Translations under genes and position numbers: made by a program
DNA from: Flavobacterium gelatinilyticum
GTDB lineage: Bacteria; Bacteroidota; Bacteroidia; Flavobacteriales; Flavobacteriaceae
NCBI RefSeq assembly: GCF_027111295.1
Contig: NZ_CP114287.1
Location: 620,001 to 684,000, forward strand
Direction: 5' to 3'
DNA length: 64,000 nt
Shown here: positions 8,494 to 17,219 of the stretch, piece after piece
Numbering within the stretch: position 1 is the stretch's first letter
Layout of the letters: each line of letters starts with the position of its first letter
The notes under the pieces: generated by a model
Seen by the model: the letters and a program-made list of their open reading frames with translations, nothing else
The model's database searches: none
Told to the model about the DNA's origin: nothing

Positions 8494-9687
8494 ATGAAGC
8501 AGCGTATGGAAAGGTCCATTGTACATATCGATATGAATACGTTTTTCGTGTCCTGCGAAAGACTGGCCAATTCAGAGCTTAACGGAATACCGCTCATTAT
8601 CGGGGGCGGCGAGAGAGGTGTTGTAGCATCGTGTTCCTATGAGGCAAGACGTTTCGGGGTCCGCTCTGCCATGCCCATCCACATGGCCATGAAACTCTGC
8701 CCGCAGGCCAAAATCATGAAAGGCGATATGGAATTGTATTCCAGATTATCCCACGACATTACAGAGATCATTCAGGAAAAAGCGCCTGTGGTGGAGAAGG
8801 CCAGCATCGATGAATTTTATCTGGATATTACCGGTATGGACAAATTCCATGGCAGCTATAAATGGACAAACGAACTGGCCCAGACCATAATCAAAGAAAC
8901 AGGCCTGCCCCTCACCTTTGCCCTTTCCATTAACAAAACCGTATCTAAGATCGGCACTGGGGAAGGAAAACAGAAACAGAACCTTGAAATCCCAGAGCAT
9001 CAGGTACAGTCTTTTTTAAATCCCTTGTCCATCCAGAAAATACCCATGGTGGGCGAGAAGACCTTTCAGCTGCTCTCAAGGATCGGGATCCGCAAAATAG
9101 AAACCCTTTCGAAAATGCCGCGGGAGGTACTCCAGCAGATGATCGGCAAAAACGGCAGTGAACTCTGGAAAAAAGCCAACGGCATTGACCATAATCCCGT
9201 GGAGCCTTATACCGAGCGAAAATCCATTTCCACCGAGCATACCTTTTCCCAGGATACCATCGATATCCCAAGACTCAAAAGGATCATATTGGGCATGGTG
9301 GAAAAACTGGCCTTTCAGCTCCGATCAGAAGAGTGGCTCACATCAACTGTGACCATTAAAATACGATATGCCAACTTTGACACCGAAACCAAGCAGTGCC
9401 GCGTGCAGTACACCTCGGCCGATCACATCCTGACCCAGGCCGTCACGGATTTGTTTGAGAAATTATACCAGCGCCGGATGAGGCTCCGCCTTATCGGGGT
9501 AAGGTTCAGCGGACTTGTAAGGGGCACCTACCAGATAAACCTGTTTGAGGACACCGAGGAGATGCTCGCCCTGTATCAGGCCATGGATAAAATGAAAACA
9601 CGTTACGGCTTTGATGCGGTGATGCGCTGCGCGGGGGCATCGTTCAAGCCCAACACTAAAGACGAAATTTTAAAACGCAGAAAATAA
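8494..9687 (+). CDS. Y-family DNA polymerase (Pol IV-like) of a damage-tolerance operon
   Basis: A 397-residue translesion polymerase. The catalytic acidic residues are intact: Asp13 in H-I-D-M-N, and Asp106-Glu107 in S-I-D-E-F-Y. Palm and fingers come first, then helix-hairpin-helix around residues 180-210 and a little-finger domain to about 350. The presence of the D-E pair means it should be an active polymerase, unlike the catalytically dead ImuB usually paired with DnaE2 in proteobacteria and actinobacteria. It is separated from dnaE2 by only 3 bases. A second ATG lies four codons downstream and is also plausible, because the recognisable family sequence begins just after it. No LexA- or ImuA-like gene is next to it in this window. 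Confidence 0.9.
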   Translation: MKQRMERSIVHIDMNTFFVSCERLANSELNGIPLIIGGGERGVVASCSYEARRFGVRSAMPIHMAMKLCPQAKIMKGDMELYSRLSHDITEIIQEKAPVVEKASIDEFYLDITGMDKFHGSYKWTNELAQTIIKETGLPLTFALSINKTVSKIGTGEGKQKQNLEIPEHQVQSFLNPLSIQKIPMVGEKTFQLLSRIGIRKIETLSKMPREVLQQMIGKNGSELWKKANGIDHNPVEPYTERKSISTEHTFSQDTIDIPRLKRIILGMVEKLAFQLRSEEWLTSTVTIKIRYANFDTETKQCRVQYTSADHILTQAVTDLFEKLYQRRMRLRLIGVRFSGLVRGTYQINLFEDTEEMLALYQAMDKMKTRYGFDAVMRCAGASFKPNTKDEILKRRK

Positions 9688-9690
9688 ACC

Positions 9691-12600
9691 ATGTACCTTA
9701 ACTGCCACTCTTTTCATTCCCTTCGCTACGGCACGATTCCCCTTGAGGACTTGATCAGCCAGGCGGCCGCCTGCGGGGTTAACGCTATGGCACTGACCGA
9801 TATCAATACCGTAACGGGGATTTACGATTTTATTAAAGGATGCCGGAATGCGGGCATCAAACCCATAGTCGGGATGGAATTCCGCTCCGGGCATCAGCTG
9901 CGCTACATTGGACTGGCTAAAAATGCCTCAGGCCTTGCCGAGATGAACCGTTTTCTGACCCAACATAATTTTGAAAAAACACCCCTGCCCTTATCTGCTC
10001 CTGATTTTAAAGATGTTTTTGTGATTTATCCCCTGGAGAACGCGCCGGATTTATTAAGGGAAAATGAATACATCGGCATTCGTGCCGAGCAGCTGCAAAA
10101 ACTGGTTTTATCGGACTGGAGAAACAGGCAGATCAAAATGGTTATCCTGCAGCCCGTTACCTTCCGCACCAAAAGGGAATATAACCTGCACCGGATCCTT
10201 CGCGCCATTGATTTGAACCTTATCCTTTCCAGGCTTACTGCCTCTGATTACTGCAGCCGGACTGAAGTGATGGTGCCGCTGGAAACCCTGCTGTCGTGCT
10301 TTTCGGAATATCCACAGATTATTTTAAATACCGAAAAAATAACGGCAGACTGCCATTTTGAATTTGATTTTGCAGCGCCTAAAAACAAGAAATTCTACAC
10401 CAATAACCGCAAGTATGACATGAACCTTCTCTCCACCCTGGCCAAACAGGGTTTGGAATGGCGGTACGGTACAAATAATGCCCAGGCCAAATCACGGATG
10501 TTCAAAGAACTCAAAGTGATCGACCAGCTCGAGTTCAGCGGTTACTTTCTCATTACATGGGACATCATCCGCTTTAGCAACTCGCAGGGATTCCTGCATA
10601 TCGGCAGGGGAAGCGGGGCCAACAGCATCATTGCTTATTGCTTAGGAATAACTGATATCTGTCCTCTGGAACTGGACTTATACTTTGAAAGGTTCCTAAA
10701 CCTGAACCGCAAGAGCCCTCCTGATTTTGATATCGACTGGAGCTGGAAAGAGCGCGACACGATCCTGGAATACATTTTCTCGCGCTATGGCTATGACCAT
10801 GTGGCTTTCTGCGGCACTAATGTGGAATTTAAATACCGTTCCATCTTTCGGGAAGTCGGCAAAGTCTTTGGGCTTCCCAAGGAAGAACTCGACGCGCTGG
10901 CTAAAAATCCAATGGAACTGCACTTGACCAACAAAGTGGTAAAACAGGTCCAGGAATATGGGATGCTGCTGGAGAAATACCCCAACCAAAGAAGCATGCA
11001 CTCCTGCGGGATCCTGATCTCCGAGGAGCCTATCACCAATTACACGCCGCTGGAAATGCCCCCAAAAGGATTTCCAATTGTGCTTTTTGATATGCATACA
11101 GCCGAGGACATAGGTCTTGAAAAATTCGATATATTAAGCCAAAGGGGTATCGGCCATATTGATGACAGCGTGAAGCTTATCGAGAAAAACCGCGGCATAC
11201 GGCTCAATATCCGTGATACGGCCATTTCCAAAAATGAGGCCACCTGTAATGCGTTTCTGGGAATCGGCAGGACTATCGGCTGTTTCTACATCGAAAGCCC
11301 GGCCATGCGGGGTCTTTTGCGCCGTCTGAAGTGCGACAATTACAAAACCCTTGTCGCTGCTTCCTCCATCATACGTCCCGGCGTGGCGCAGTCAGGCATG
11401 ATGAAAGAATATATTTTCCGCCATAACCATCCCGATAAGTTCGAGTATTTCCATCCTGTATTCCAAGAACAATTAGGCGAAACCTATGGCATTATGGTCT
11501 ATCAGGAAGACGTGATCAAAATTGCCCTGCATTATGGGGGGCTTCCCGCAGCAGACGGGGATATCCTGCGCCGTGCCATGTCAGGAAAAGGACGCTCTAA
11601 AGCGGCGCTTCAGAAAGTAAAGGATAATTTCTTTGTTTCCTGTGCAGCCCAGGGACATCCACTGAAGCTCAGCGAGGAGATTTACCGGCAGATTGAATCC
11701 TTTGCCGGATACTCCTTCTGCAAGGCGCACTCTGCCTCTTATGCCGTGGAGAGCTACCAGAGCCTGTATCTGAAAGTGCATTATCCTGTGGAATTTATGG
11801 TGGCGGTGATCAACAATCAGGGCGGCTTTTACAGAACCGAGGTGTACGTGCATGAGGCAAGGATGTCCGGTGCCGCAATACACAATCCGTGCGTGAACAA
11901 AAGCGAACTGGAAACCACCCTTTACGGCTCGGATGTTTATCTGGGCTTCATGCACCTGCAGAGCCTGGAATCTAAAATAGCGATACAAATACAGACAGAA
12001 CGCGAAAATAATGGGGAATATAAATCACTGGAGGATTTTATCAACCGCATTCCGATTGGTATCGAAGGTATACAGATCCTGATTTTTATAGGGGCATTCC
12101 GTTTTACGGGAAAAACAAAAAACCAGCTGCTGGTTATTGCCCGGCTTATAATGGTAAATTTCAAGCCTGAGAACCGAAGCCTTATGCTGATTCAGCAGCC
12201 CGTTAAGGAATATGAACTTCCTAAACTGGAACGTTCTGAATTTGAAGATGCTTTTGACGAGATTGAGCTGTTGAGTTTTCCGGTCTCCTGCTCCCCTTTT
12301 GATCTGCTGCAGACTAAATTCAGAGGTGATGTATTGGCAAAAGATTTATTAAAACATCATAAAAAAACAGTACGCATGCTGGCTTATCTGATTTCCAGAA
12401 AACATGTGCCAACGAAAATGGGCGCCATGTATTTCGGGACATGGATAGACGCTCAGGGGGAACTTTTCGATACAGCCCATTTCACAGGAAGCCTGAAGGA
12501 ATATCCCTTTCAGGGAGGCGGCTGTTACCTGCTGCTGGGCCATGTGGAAGTGGATTATCACTTCCCGACTGTAACGGTTACCAAAATGGCAAAGATGCCT

Positions 12601-12747
12601 TTTATTGCCGATCCCAGGTATTCGAATTCTGATCAGAGGCAGTTTAAAGTACATGGACAGCTGCGGGAGGATGTCAGCATGACCGACCGCCAGCCCTACC
12701 CGCAGGAGCATGAAATCAACCTGCCAAGGCTTAAAATGGGGAATTAA
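9691..12747 (+). CDS. dnaE2: Error-prone DNA polymerase III alpha subunit DnaE2
   Basis: A 1,018-residue C-family polymerase. The N-terminal PHP domain has N-C-H-S-F-H-S and A-L-T-D-I-N. The palm contains G-R-G-S-G-A-N-S and the catalytic D-F-D-I-D, with Asp347 and Asp349. A tandem helix-hairpin-helix region near residues 790-830 and an OB-fold end region follow. Length and the short PHP domain fit DnaE2 rather than the roughly 1,450-residue replicative DnaE of Bacteroidota. It sits 3 bases after a Y-family polymerase and 55 bases before alkB, so it belongs to a DNA-damage operon. In studied bacteria DnaE2 needs a partner Y-family protein to copy damaged templates and causes induced mutation. 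Confidence 0.92.
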   Translation: MYLNCHSFHSLRYGTIPLEDLISQAAACGVNAMALTDINTVTGIYDFIKGCRNAGIKPIVGMEFRSGHQLRYIGLAKNASGLAEMNRFLTQHNFEKTPLPLSAPDFKDVFVIYPLENAPDLLRENEYIGIRAEQLQKLVLSDWRNRQIKMVILQPVTFRTKREYNLHRILRAIDLNLILSRLTASDYCSRTEVMVPLETLLSCFSEYPQIILNTEKITADCHFEFDFAAPKNKKFYTNNRKYDMNLLSTLAKQGLEWRYGTNNAQAKSRMFKELKVIDQLEFSGYFLITWDIIRFSNSQGFLHIGRGSGANSIIAYCLGITDICPLELDLYFERFLNLNRKSPPDFDIDWSWKERDTILEYIFSRYGYDHVAFCGTNVEFKYRSIFREVGKVFGLPKEELDALAKNPMELHLTNKVVKQVQEYGMLLEKYPNQRSMHSCGILISEEPITNYTPLEMPPKGFPIVLFDMHTAEDIGLEKFDILSQRGIGHIDDSVKLIEKNRGIRLNIRDTAISKNEATCNAFLGIGRTIGCFYIESPAMRGLLRRLKCDNYKTLVAASSIIRPGVAQSGMMKEYIFRHNHPDKFEYFHPVFQEQLGETYGIMVYQEDVIKIALHYGGLPAADGDILRRAMSGKGRSKAALQKVKDNFFVSCAAQGHPLKLSEEIYRQIESFAGYSFCKAHSASYAVESYQSLYLKVHYPVEFMVAVINNQGGFYRTEVYVHEARMSGAAIHNPCVNKSELETTLYGSDVYLGFMHLQSLESKIAIQIQTERENNGEYKSLEDFINRIPIGIEGIQILIFIGAFRFTGKTKNQLLVIARLIMVNFKPENRSLMLIQQPVKEYELPKLERSEFEDAFDEIELLSFPVSCSPFDLLQTKFRGDVLAKDLLKHHKKTVRMLAYLISRKHVPTKMGAMYFGTWIDAQGELFDTAHFTGSLKEYPFQGGGCYLLLGHVEVDYHFPTVTVTKMAKMPFIADPRYSNSDQRQFKVHGQLREDVSMTDRQPYPQEHEINLPRLKMGN

Positions 12748-12802
12748 CAATACCTTTTTTCCTTCCCGTTTATAAATGATCTATAATTAAAAACCAATCA
12801 AA

Positions 12803-13417
12803 ATGATGCTATTTGATGACACCGAAATTTTTTCATCAGGCAAAGGCGGCAAAAGGATTTTTGACGTCCCTGATGCGGACCTGATGCTGATTGATAATTT
12901 TTTCAGCAAGGAAGAATCCGATTATTACTATAATTTTTTATACCATAATTCCCAGTGGAGGGAATATGAAATGCCGATGTACGATAAAGTGGTCACTGCC
13001 CCCAGAATGATTACATGGTACGGCGAGACAAGAAGGCCCGAAAGAAAATCAAATCCCGACTGGCCCGCCGAACTGCTTCAGATCCGCGAACGCGTGGAGC
13101 AGCATACCGCTATTAATTTTAATGCCGTGCTGCTCAACCTCTACAGGGACGGCAGTGACGGGGTCGGCTGGCACAGCGACAAAACTACCAGTACCAATAA
13201 AGACATGAATATCGCATCGGTAACCTTTGGGGAAACACGGCTGTTCCGCCTGCGCCATAAAACCCTCAAGCACATCCCCCAGATTGAAATTCCCCTGCAT
13301 CACGGTACTTTCCTGCTTATGGCAGGACATACCAATACGTATTGGGAGCATCAGGTCCCCAAAACAGCCCGGGAAGTGCTGCCTAGGATCAACCTTACCT
13401 TCAGGCAGGTAAAGTAA
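12803..13417 (+). CDS. alkB: AlkB-like 2-oxoglutarate/Fe(II) dioxygenase
   Basis: A 204-residue AlkB-family dealkylase. The iron ligands are His124 and Asp126 in W-H-S-D and His183 in W-E-H. The 2-oxoglutarate site R-I-N-L-T-F-R has Arg195 and Arg201. AlkB enzymes remove methyl and etheno groups from bases in DNA or RNA by oxidation. It lies 55 bases after dnaE2 on the same strand, so repair and damage bypass are probably co-induced. The start is ATG-ATG; either codon could be used. The length is normal for bacterial AlkB homologues, and the protein is complete. Confidence 0.9.
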   Translation: MMLFDDTEIFSSGKGGKRIFDVPDADLMLIDNFFSKEESDYYYNFLYHNSQWREYEMPMYDKVVTAPRMITWYGETRRPERKSNPDWPAELLQIRERVEQHTAINFNAVLLNLYRDGSDGVGWHSDKTTSTNKDMNIASVTFGETRLFRLRHKTLKHIPQIEIPLHHGTFLLMAGHTNTYWEHQVPKTAREVLPRINLTFRQVK

Positions 13418-13645
13418 AATTAAACAGGCCTGCAGGCATTGCTCTATTATCACTGTTTTTCCACACCTGCTTCTCTGCTTCAGGCGGGAATTTACCTTCA
13501 GACCCTGCTGCGGATACCGCTGAAAGCAAGGATAAAAAATGGTGGAAGTTCTGAAATAAAATTTCTATTGATAACTTTTTCTTTTACAGCACCGGCAAGC
13601 TGCGCCAGTTATTGGTATACTACAAAACAGGGCTCCTCAGAGCCC

Positions 13646-13762
13646 CAGCCCCGATTGCTTCGCCAGTTCGCTTCGCTCATGTGCAGCGGAAATCCTTTTG
13701 TGCCGGGTTTCGGCACAAAAGATTGGAATGAATAGCGGGAAAAGCTCCTAAAAAATAATATT
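13646..13762 (+). repeat. Structured intergenic repeat, copy 2 (with insertion)
   Basis: Same element as at 8028, with a TTCGCCAGTTCGCTTCGCTC insert between the left end and the hairpin; copy 4 has the same insert. The central hairpin is TTTTGTGCCG / CGGCACAAAA, again fully paired but with different bases from copy 1. Confidence 0.8.
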
Positions 13763-13803
13763 TAATAGTCCTCAATGCTTTTTTAGTATCACTTAGGAAA
13801 TCA

Positions 13804-13846
13804 AAAAACGTCCCTATCATTGTAAAGGACGCTTTTTATTCTTTCT
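13804..13846. terminator. Bidirectional terminator-like hairpin
   Basis: CGTCC / GGACG is flanked by an A-run on the left and a T-run on the right. It lies downstream of the repeat that follows alkB and next to the end of a minus-strand gene remnant. Confidence 0.55.
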
Positions 13847-13879
13847 TTTAAAATTTACTTAAAATTAAGCAGACAATAA

Positions 13880-14147
13880 TTAACTGAAGAAAATCGATAC
13901 ACTGTCCTCCAGCTGCTCGCGGGCAATAAATGCCGTAATAAATTCCTGTACTTCACCAGCGGTTCCTGTTTCAATATCAAAAGAATTGATATGAAACTCC
14001 GCGTCCTGGTCCAAAATGTGGATAATCTGGGTGTAGCCCTGCGGTACTGCCAAACCAAATTCACAAAGCCGCTAAGGACAAACACTAAATGCAGTAAACG
14101 ATTTTTTCGGATCATCCAGAACTTGTTGCTCGACTGAGGCAAAATGT
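13880..14147 (-). pseudogene. Remnant of an 81-residue small protein gene (paralogue of 44865-45110)
   Basis: Read on the minus strand, one frame gives G-Y-T-Q-I-I-H-I-L-D-Q-D-A-E-F-H-I-N and later F-I-T-A-F-I, ending in TAA at 13880-13882. This matches the intact small protein encoded at 44865-45110, which has G-Y-T-E-I-I-H-I-L-D-Q-D-E-E-F-H-I-N. Upstream, the frame is broken by TAG at 14072-14074, and the N-terminal half is replaced by unrelated sequence. That junction resembles the degenerate repeat at 16200 and 44226 (AAACCAAATTCA). The copy is therefore a chimeric or decayed fragment. The family's function is unknown to me. Confidence 0.65.
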
Positions 14148-14283
14148 TGATTTATTTCTCATGAAAAACGGATTTGAATTTAGGTGCAGTATCGGTGCAT
14201 TAAGCTTCAAAATTAACTTTAGACACTGTAATGAAATACCGCGTAAAACTTAATATCGAAACATTACAAAACTTATTATTTGC

Positions 14284-14291
14284 TATATTTG
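14284..14291 (+). promoter_or_regulatory. -7 promoter box before the Crp/Fnr regulator
   Basis: TATATTTG fits TAnnTTTG and lies 78 bases before the regulator start. No TTG is seen at 17-23 bases upstream, so this is tentative. Confidence 0.3.
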
Positions 14292-14369
14292 CAATGATAG
14301 CACGCCAGCGGCACCATTCGGATTAAAAAGCTGGCCAAACAGTCAAAACCAATATGTCATTTACTCCGG

Positions 14370-14945
14370 ATGTACAATATACTCAAAAACCACATAGCCA
14401 AGTTCGCAGAGGTCTCAGACAGTGACTTTGAGCAGATCAAAAAATACTTCGACATAAAAGAAACGTGTAAAAAAGAAAACCTGCTAAAGGAGGGACAGAT
14501 CTGCCGGCATCATTATTTTGTTTTGGAAGGCCTGCTTAGAAAGTTTTATATTAATGAGAAAGGCACCGAACAGACCACTGAATTTGCCATAGAAACCTGG
14601 TGGCTTACCGATAACTTTGCCTACGAGAACCAGCTCGCGACAGAATTTTTTATTCAGGCCGTAGAGAAATCCACGCTGCTTTACATCACTTCGGAGAACC
14701 AGCAGAAGCTCCTGGAGAAGTTTCCGGTAATGGAGCGCTATTTCCGTTTTGTCTACCAGCGGGCTTATGCAGCTGCCCAGAAACGCATCAAATTTCTTTT
14801 CTCTTTCTCCAAGGAAGAGTTTTATTTCCAGGCTGTCAGAAACCACCCCGAATTCATCCAGCGTGTACCCCAATACCTGATCGCCTCCTATCTGGGATTC
14901 ACTCCCGAGTATTTGAGCGAAATCCGCAAAAGGCTTCTTTCTTAA
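14370..14945 (+). CDS. Crp/Fnr-family transcription regulator
   Basis: A 191-residue protein with an N-terminal cyclic-nucleotide-binding-like beta roll (about residues 10-120; G-Q-I-C, then F-V-L-E-G-L-L-R) and a C-terminal helix-turn-helix. The recognition region is Y-L-I-A-S-Y-L-G-F-T-P-E-Y-L-S-E-I-R near residues 168-187. No Fnr-type cysteine cluster is present, so it is not an iron-sulfur oxygen sensor. Such proteins in Bacteroidota often control a neighbouring gene. Here that is the AhpD-like gene 68 bases downstream on the same strand. The effector molecule cannot be read from the sequence. Confidence 0.85.
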   Translation: MYNILKNHIAKFAEVSDSDFEQIKKYFDIKETCKKENLLKEGQICRHHYFVLEGLLRKFYINEKGTEQTTEFAIETWWLTDNFAYENQLATEFFIQAVEKSTLLYITSENQQKLLEKFPVMERYFRFVYQRAYAAAQKRIKFLFSFSKEEFYFQAVRNHPEFIQRVPQYLIASYLGFTPEYLSEIRKRLLS

Positions 14946-15013
14946 ACCAGTTTAAGTTTTTTTATTTTCTTATTATTCAATTTTGCATGGAACAATTTTA
15001 AAAGAATAATACC

Positions 15014-15466
15014 ATGCAAAAAAGACTTAACATTAAGCAGGCCGCCCCGGACGCACTAAAAGCGATGATCGGCCTTGAAAGCTACCTTTCAAAGATTTCC
15101 ATATCCAAGACAGCCAAAGAACTCATAAAGATACGTGCCTCGCAGATCAACGGCTGTGCCTACTGCATCAACATCCATACCCAGGACGCCGTTAAAAACG
15201 GCGAGTCAAACCAGCGCATTTTTCTCTTGAGTGCCTGGAGGGAAGCCGGGGACATTTTTACAGCAGAGGAAAAAGCAGTACTGGCGGTAACCGAAGAAAT
15301 AACGCTGATCCATGAGAATGGACTAACGGATGAAACCTACTCAAAGGCACTGCTGTATTTCAGCGAAAACCAGATAGCAGATATAATAACGGCCGTAATT
15401 ACCATCAATCTTTGGAACAGGGTTGTTCTCAGCACCCGCCTTCTTATAGGAGAAAGTCTAGCATAA
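15014..15466 (+). CDS. Carboxymuconolactone decarboxylase / AhpD-family protein
   Basis: A 150-residue all-helical protein of the CMD/AhpD family. It has the redox motif C48-A-Y-C51 followed by His55 (C-x2-C-x3-H). That motif marks the thiol-peroxidase type of the family rather than the decarboxylase type. AhpD-like proteins use the CxxC pair to reduce peroxides or to recycle a peroxiredoxin. It follows the Crp/Fnr gene closely, and the pair probably forms an oxidative-stress unit under that regulator. The protein has normal length and no signal peptide. Confidence 0.85.
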   Translation: MQKRLNIKQAAPDALKAMIGLESYLSKISISKTAKELIKIRASQINGCAYCINIHTQDAVKNGESNQRIFLLSAWREAGDIFTAEEKAVLAVTEEITLIHENGLTDETYSKALLYFSENQIADIITAVITINLWNRVVLSTRLLIGESLA

Positions 15467-15675
15467 GATAGCAAAAAAAACGGATTTAATCACGAATGAT
15501 TCCAAAGGTTTAGAATTGCAATAGAATTTGATTATAAGGGGCCCGATTTGTTTCGGGCTCACTGCTTTTACGAAAAACTCATTTAGGATTTCCAATTTGT
15601 AAAGTATTTAATATTTCCAAAGGACATTACATTGGTGATATTCCGCTATTTGCCACAAAACTATCCGGTCAGCTG
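15467..15675. other. Intergenic region with a weak hairpin
   Basis: A small inverted repeat GCCCGA / TCGGGC lies at 15541-15558 with only a weak T-rich tail, so it may be a poor terminator for the AhpD-like gene. Nothing else is seen before the repeat at 15676. Confidence 0.3.
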
Positions 15676-15760
15676 CTAGCTTTGATAGCAGCGTAAATCC
15701 TTTAGCGCTGGAGTCCAGCGCAGAAGATTAGAACGGATAGCGGGAACAGCTCATAAAAAA
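15676..15760 (+). repeat. Structured intergenic repeat, copy 3
   Basis: Related to the element at 8028 but the left end is diverged. The central hairpin is TAGCGCTGG / CCAGCGCAG, and the right part AACGGATAGCGGGAACAGCTC is kept. The hairpin bases differ from the other copies while pairing is retained. Confidence 0.7.
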
Positions 15761-15864
15761 TGCCTTAGAAGCCCTTGCCAACTAAAGGGTTTGTTGACAG
15801 TCAGAAATTTTGTAAAATTCTTTTATCAGCAAACTAAAGCTAAACAAATCGCAGGCAAATGCCG

Positions 15865-16005
15865 TTAAACGATAATTGTAATGAGCAGCACCGCTATAAA
15901 CGAAAGTATCGAAAAAACCATCACATTTATCATCATGCTTTTTCGTTTTATTGAATCCTGCGCTTTATCTATTTCATTGATTCTTTTCTTTTCGTGCGTT
16001 TTCAT
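15865..16005 (-). CDS. Small single-pass membrane protein, 46 residues
   Basis: A short minus-strand frame from ATG at 16005 to TAA at 15865. The first 22 residues are highly charged (K-T-H-E-K-K-R, then D-K-A-Q-D-S-I-K-R-K). The last 22 form one hydrophobic segment ending L-L-I-T-I-I-V. This polar N-terminus plus single C-terminal helix is a common plan of small inner-membrane proteins. I do not recognise a family. It stands alone between repeats, so its reality rests on composition only. Confidence 0.45.
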   Translation of the reverse strand: MKTHEKKRINEIDKAQDSIKRKSMMINVMVFSILSFIAVLLITIIV

Positions 16006-16199
16006 TATATACTTTAATTTTGAATAAATGCAAAATTATAGCGCATAGGCGGGAAAAATTTACAACTTAATCCTTCCATTTATCATAATTCCGATAAATG
16101 GCTGGTCGATAAACGACACTGGTGCTGCCTTCAAATTTTATCACAAAAAAGTAATACAGTTTGTTCTGTTTAAATAGATTATTCAATAACTTTTCCATC

Positions 16200-16370
16200 G
16201 ATCCCCAGCAGGACATCCAAACCAAATTCATAAAGTCAATGAAAGTCAGTGCCTACTTCCAATACGCCAATCTCTTCAAATCCGCCATAAAGTGGTGTAA
16301 TCTGTCCTCTAGGGGGCACAAACAAGCCAAATGGCGCCAATTGAAGACAATTTGCGCCATTTTTTTTATA
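16200..16370 (-). repeat. Degenerate coding-like repeat, copy at 16.2 kb
   Basis: About 170 bases closely related to 44226-44392 and more distantly to 32985-33065. Shared blocks include CATCCAAACCAA and TACGCCAATCTCTTCAAATCC. On the minus strand some frames look protein-like for short stretches (for example D-L-K-R-L-A-Y-W-K), but every frame is interrupted. I take it as a decayed gene fragment spread with the neighbouring repeats. The family is not identified. Confidence 0.55.
16329..16368 (+). terminator. Terminator-like hairpin at the end of the degenerate repeat
   Basis: AATGGCGC / GCGCCATT with inner AATT pairs, followed by eight T. The same position in the 44.2 kb copy has a similar but imperfect hairpin. 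Confidence 0.55.
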
Positions 16371-16415
16371 ATCTCACTTATTTTTATAAGTCTAAAGAGC
16401 CGGGCTCCTCAGCAG

Positions 16416-16530
16416 CCCCAGCCCCGATTGCTTCGCCAGTTCGCTTCGCTCGTGTGCAGTGAAAATCCTTTTGTGCCGGTGTTCGGCGCAAAAGATTGCA
16501 ACGGATAGCGGGAACAGCTCCAAAAAAATA
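16416..16530 (+). repeat. Structured intergenic repeat, copy 4 (with insertion)
   Basis: Starts AGCCCCGATTGC, carries the same TTCGCCAGTTCGCTTCGCTC insert as copy 2, then the hairpin TTTTGTGCCG / CGGCGCAAAA and the end GATAGCGGGAACAGCTCC. Confidence 0.8.
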
Positions 16531-16545
16531 ATAGTATATACAAAT

Positions 16546-16638
16546 GCCCCGGGTTTCGGCACAAAAGATTGCTTCGCCAGTTCGCCAGCTCGGGTGGAAC
16601 GTATAGCAGAAAAAAACTGCAAAAAAAATAATATTAAA
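16546..16638 (+). repeat. Truncated copy of the structured repeat
   Basis: Contains CGGCACAAAAGATTGC, the TTCGCCAG motif and a diverged ATAGCAGAAAAA end followed by an A-run. It follows copy 4 as the partial copy at 8133 follows copy 1. Confidence 0.5.
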
Positions 16639-16767
16639 ATATTAGACGGATGACTTTCGATTTCTAGAAATACAGTGATTCTTCCAACAACTTCGATAAT
16701 CTAAATCGCGTGTCAGGGCGTCCCGCTGACTTAACACAAAAACGGAGGACAATAAAAATAAAACCCG

Positions 16768-16775
16768 TAATTTTG
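16768..16775 (+). promoter_or_regulatory. -7 promoter box of the 72-residue protein gene
   Basis: TAATTTTG matches TAnnTTTG and lies 50 bases before the start codon. There is no convincing TTG upstream. Confidence 0.3.
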
Positions 16776-16825
16776 CCTTTTTACATTAATGCTAAAGCTG
16801 CCAAAGCGTTGGGCGGGCATGAGAT

Positions 16826-17044
16826 ATGAAGAAATTTGAAATTAAAGACGCAGGACAGAATAATTGGCTGGTATCACACAACGAAGTACCAAAATTCACC
16901 TGCCAGTTTGAAAATAAAAAGTTCAATGATGAGAGGATCATAAATGGCCTTGCCGATCCTACCGGCAGCCCCAAGGAAGTGCAGCTGCTTGAGAAAATGG
17001 AGCAGTGGCTAAGGCGCTATCACAAAGGCAAAATAGAGGGATAA
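16826..17044 (+). CDS. Small conserved protein of unknown function, 72 residues
   Basis: A soluble protein beginning M-K-K-F-E-I-K-D with W-L-V-S-H-N-E and a C-terminal helix (L-L-E-K-M-E-Q-W-L-R-R-Y-H). A second, frameshifted copy lies at 20377-20606, and the two share most residues, so the family is real and under protein-level conservation. No catalytic motif, membrane segment or signal peptide is visible. It sits 175 bases before a receiver-domain gene; the second copy also has a receiver gene as its nearest neighbour. I do not recognise a Pfam family. Confidence 0.7.
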   Translation: MKKFEIKDAGQNNWLVSHNEVPKFTCQFENKKFNDERIINGLADPTGSPKEVQLLEKMEQWLRRYHKGKIEG

Positions 17045-17219
17045 GGTTTTTTCCCAAAGCAGCACAGACCCGGCCTCTGCGCTGCTGCCGGCACATTGAA
17101 GACCAGCGGCGGATCTCTCCCATTGCCTGATTGTATACAGGCCTTTGCCCCGGGCAGGATTTATATAAAATTTACTGCAAGATTTATTTTTATACCCAAT
17201 AATTTACTAACTGGGACAA

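Noticed and set aside
8166..8597. A 143-codon minus-strand frame across the G-poor stretch
   Set aside because: It overlaps the polymerase promoter and start, has odd composition and resembles no family.
13439..13735. A 98-codon plus-strand frame after alkB
   Set aside because: It runs into the structured repeat, whose sequence is non-coding in every other copy, and has no family likeness.
16161..16508. A 115-codon plus-strand frame
   Set aside because: It spans the degenerate repeat, a terminator-like hairpin and a structured repeat; the equivalent sequence at 44.2 kb is not open in the same way.
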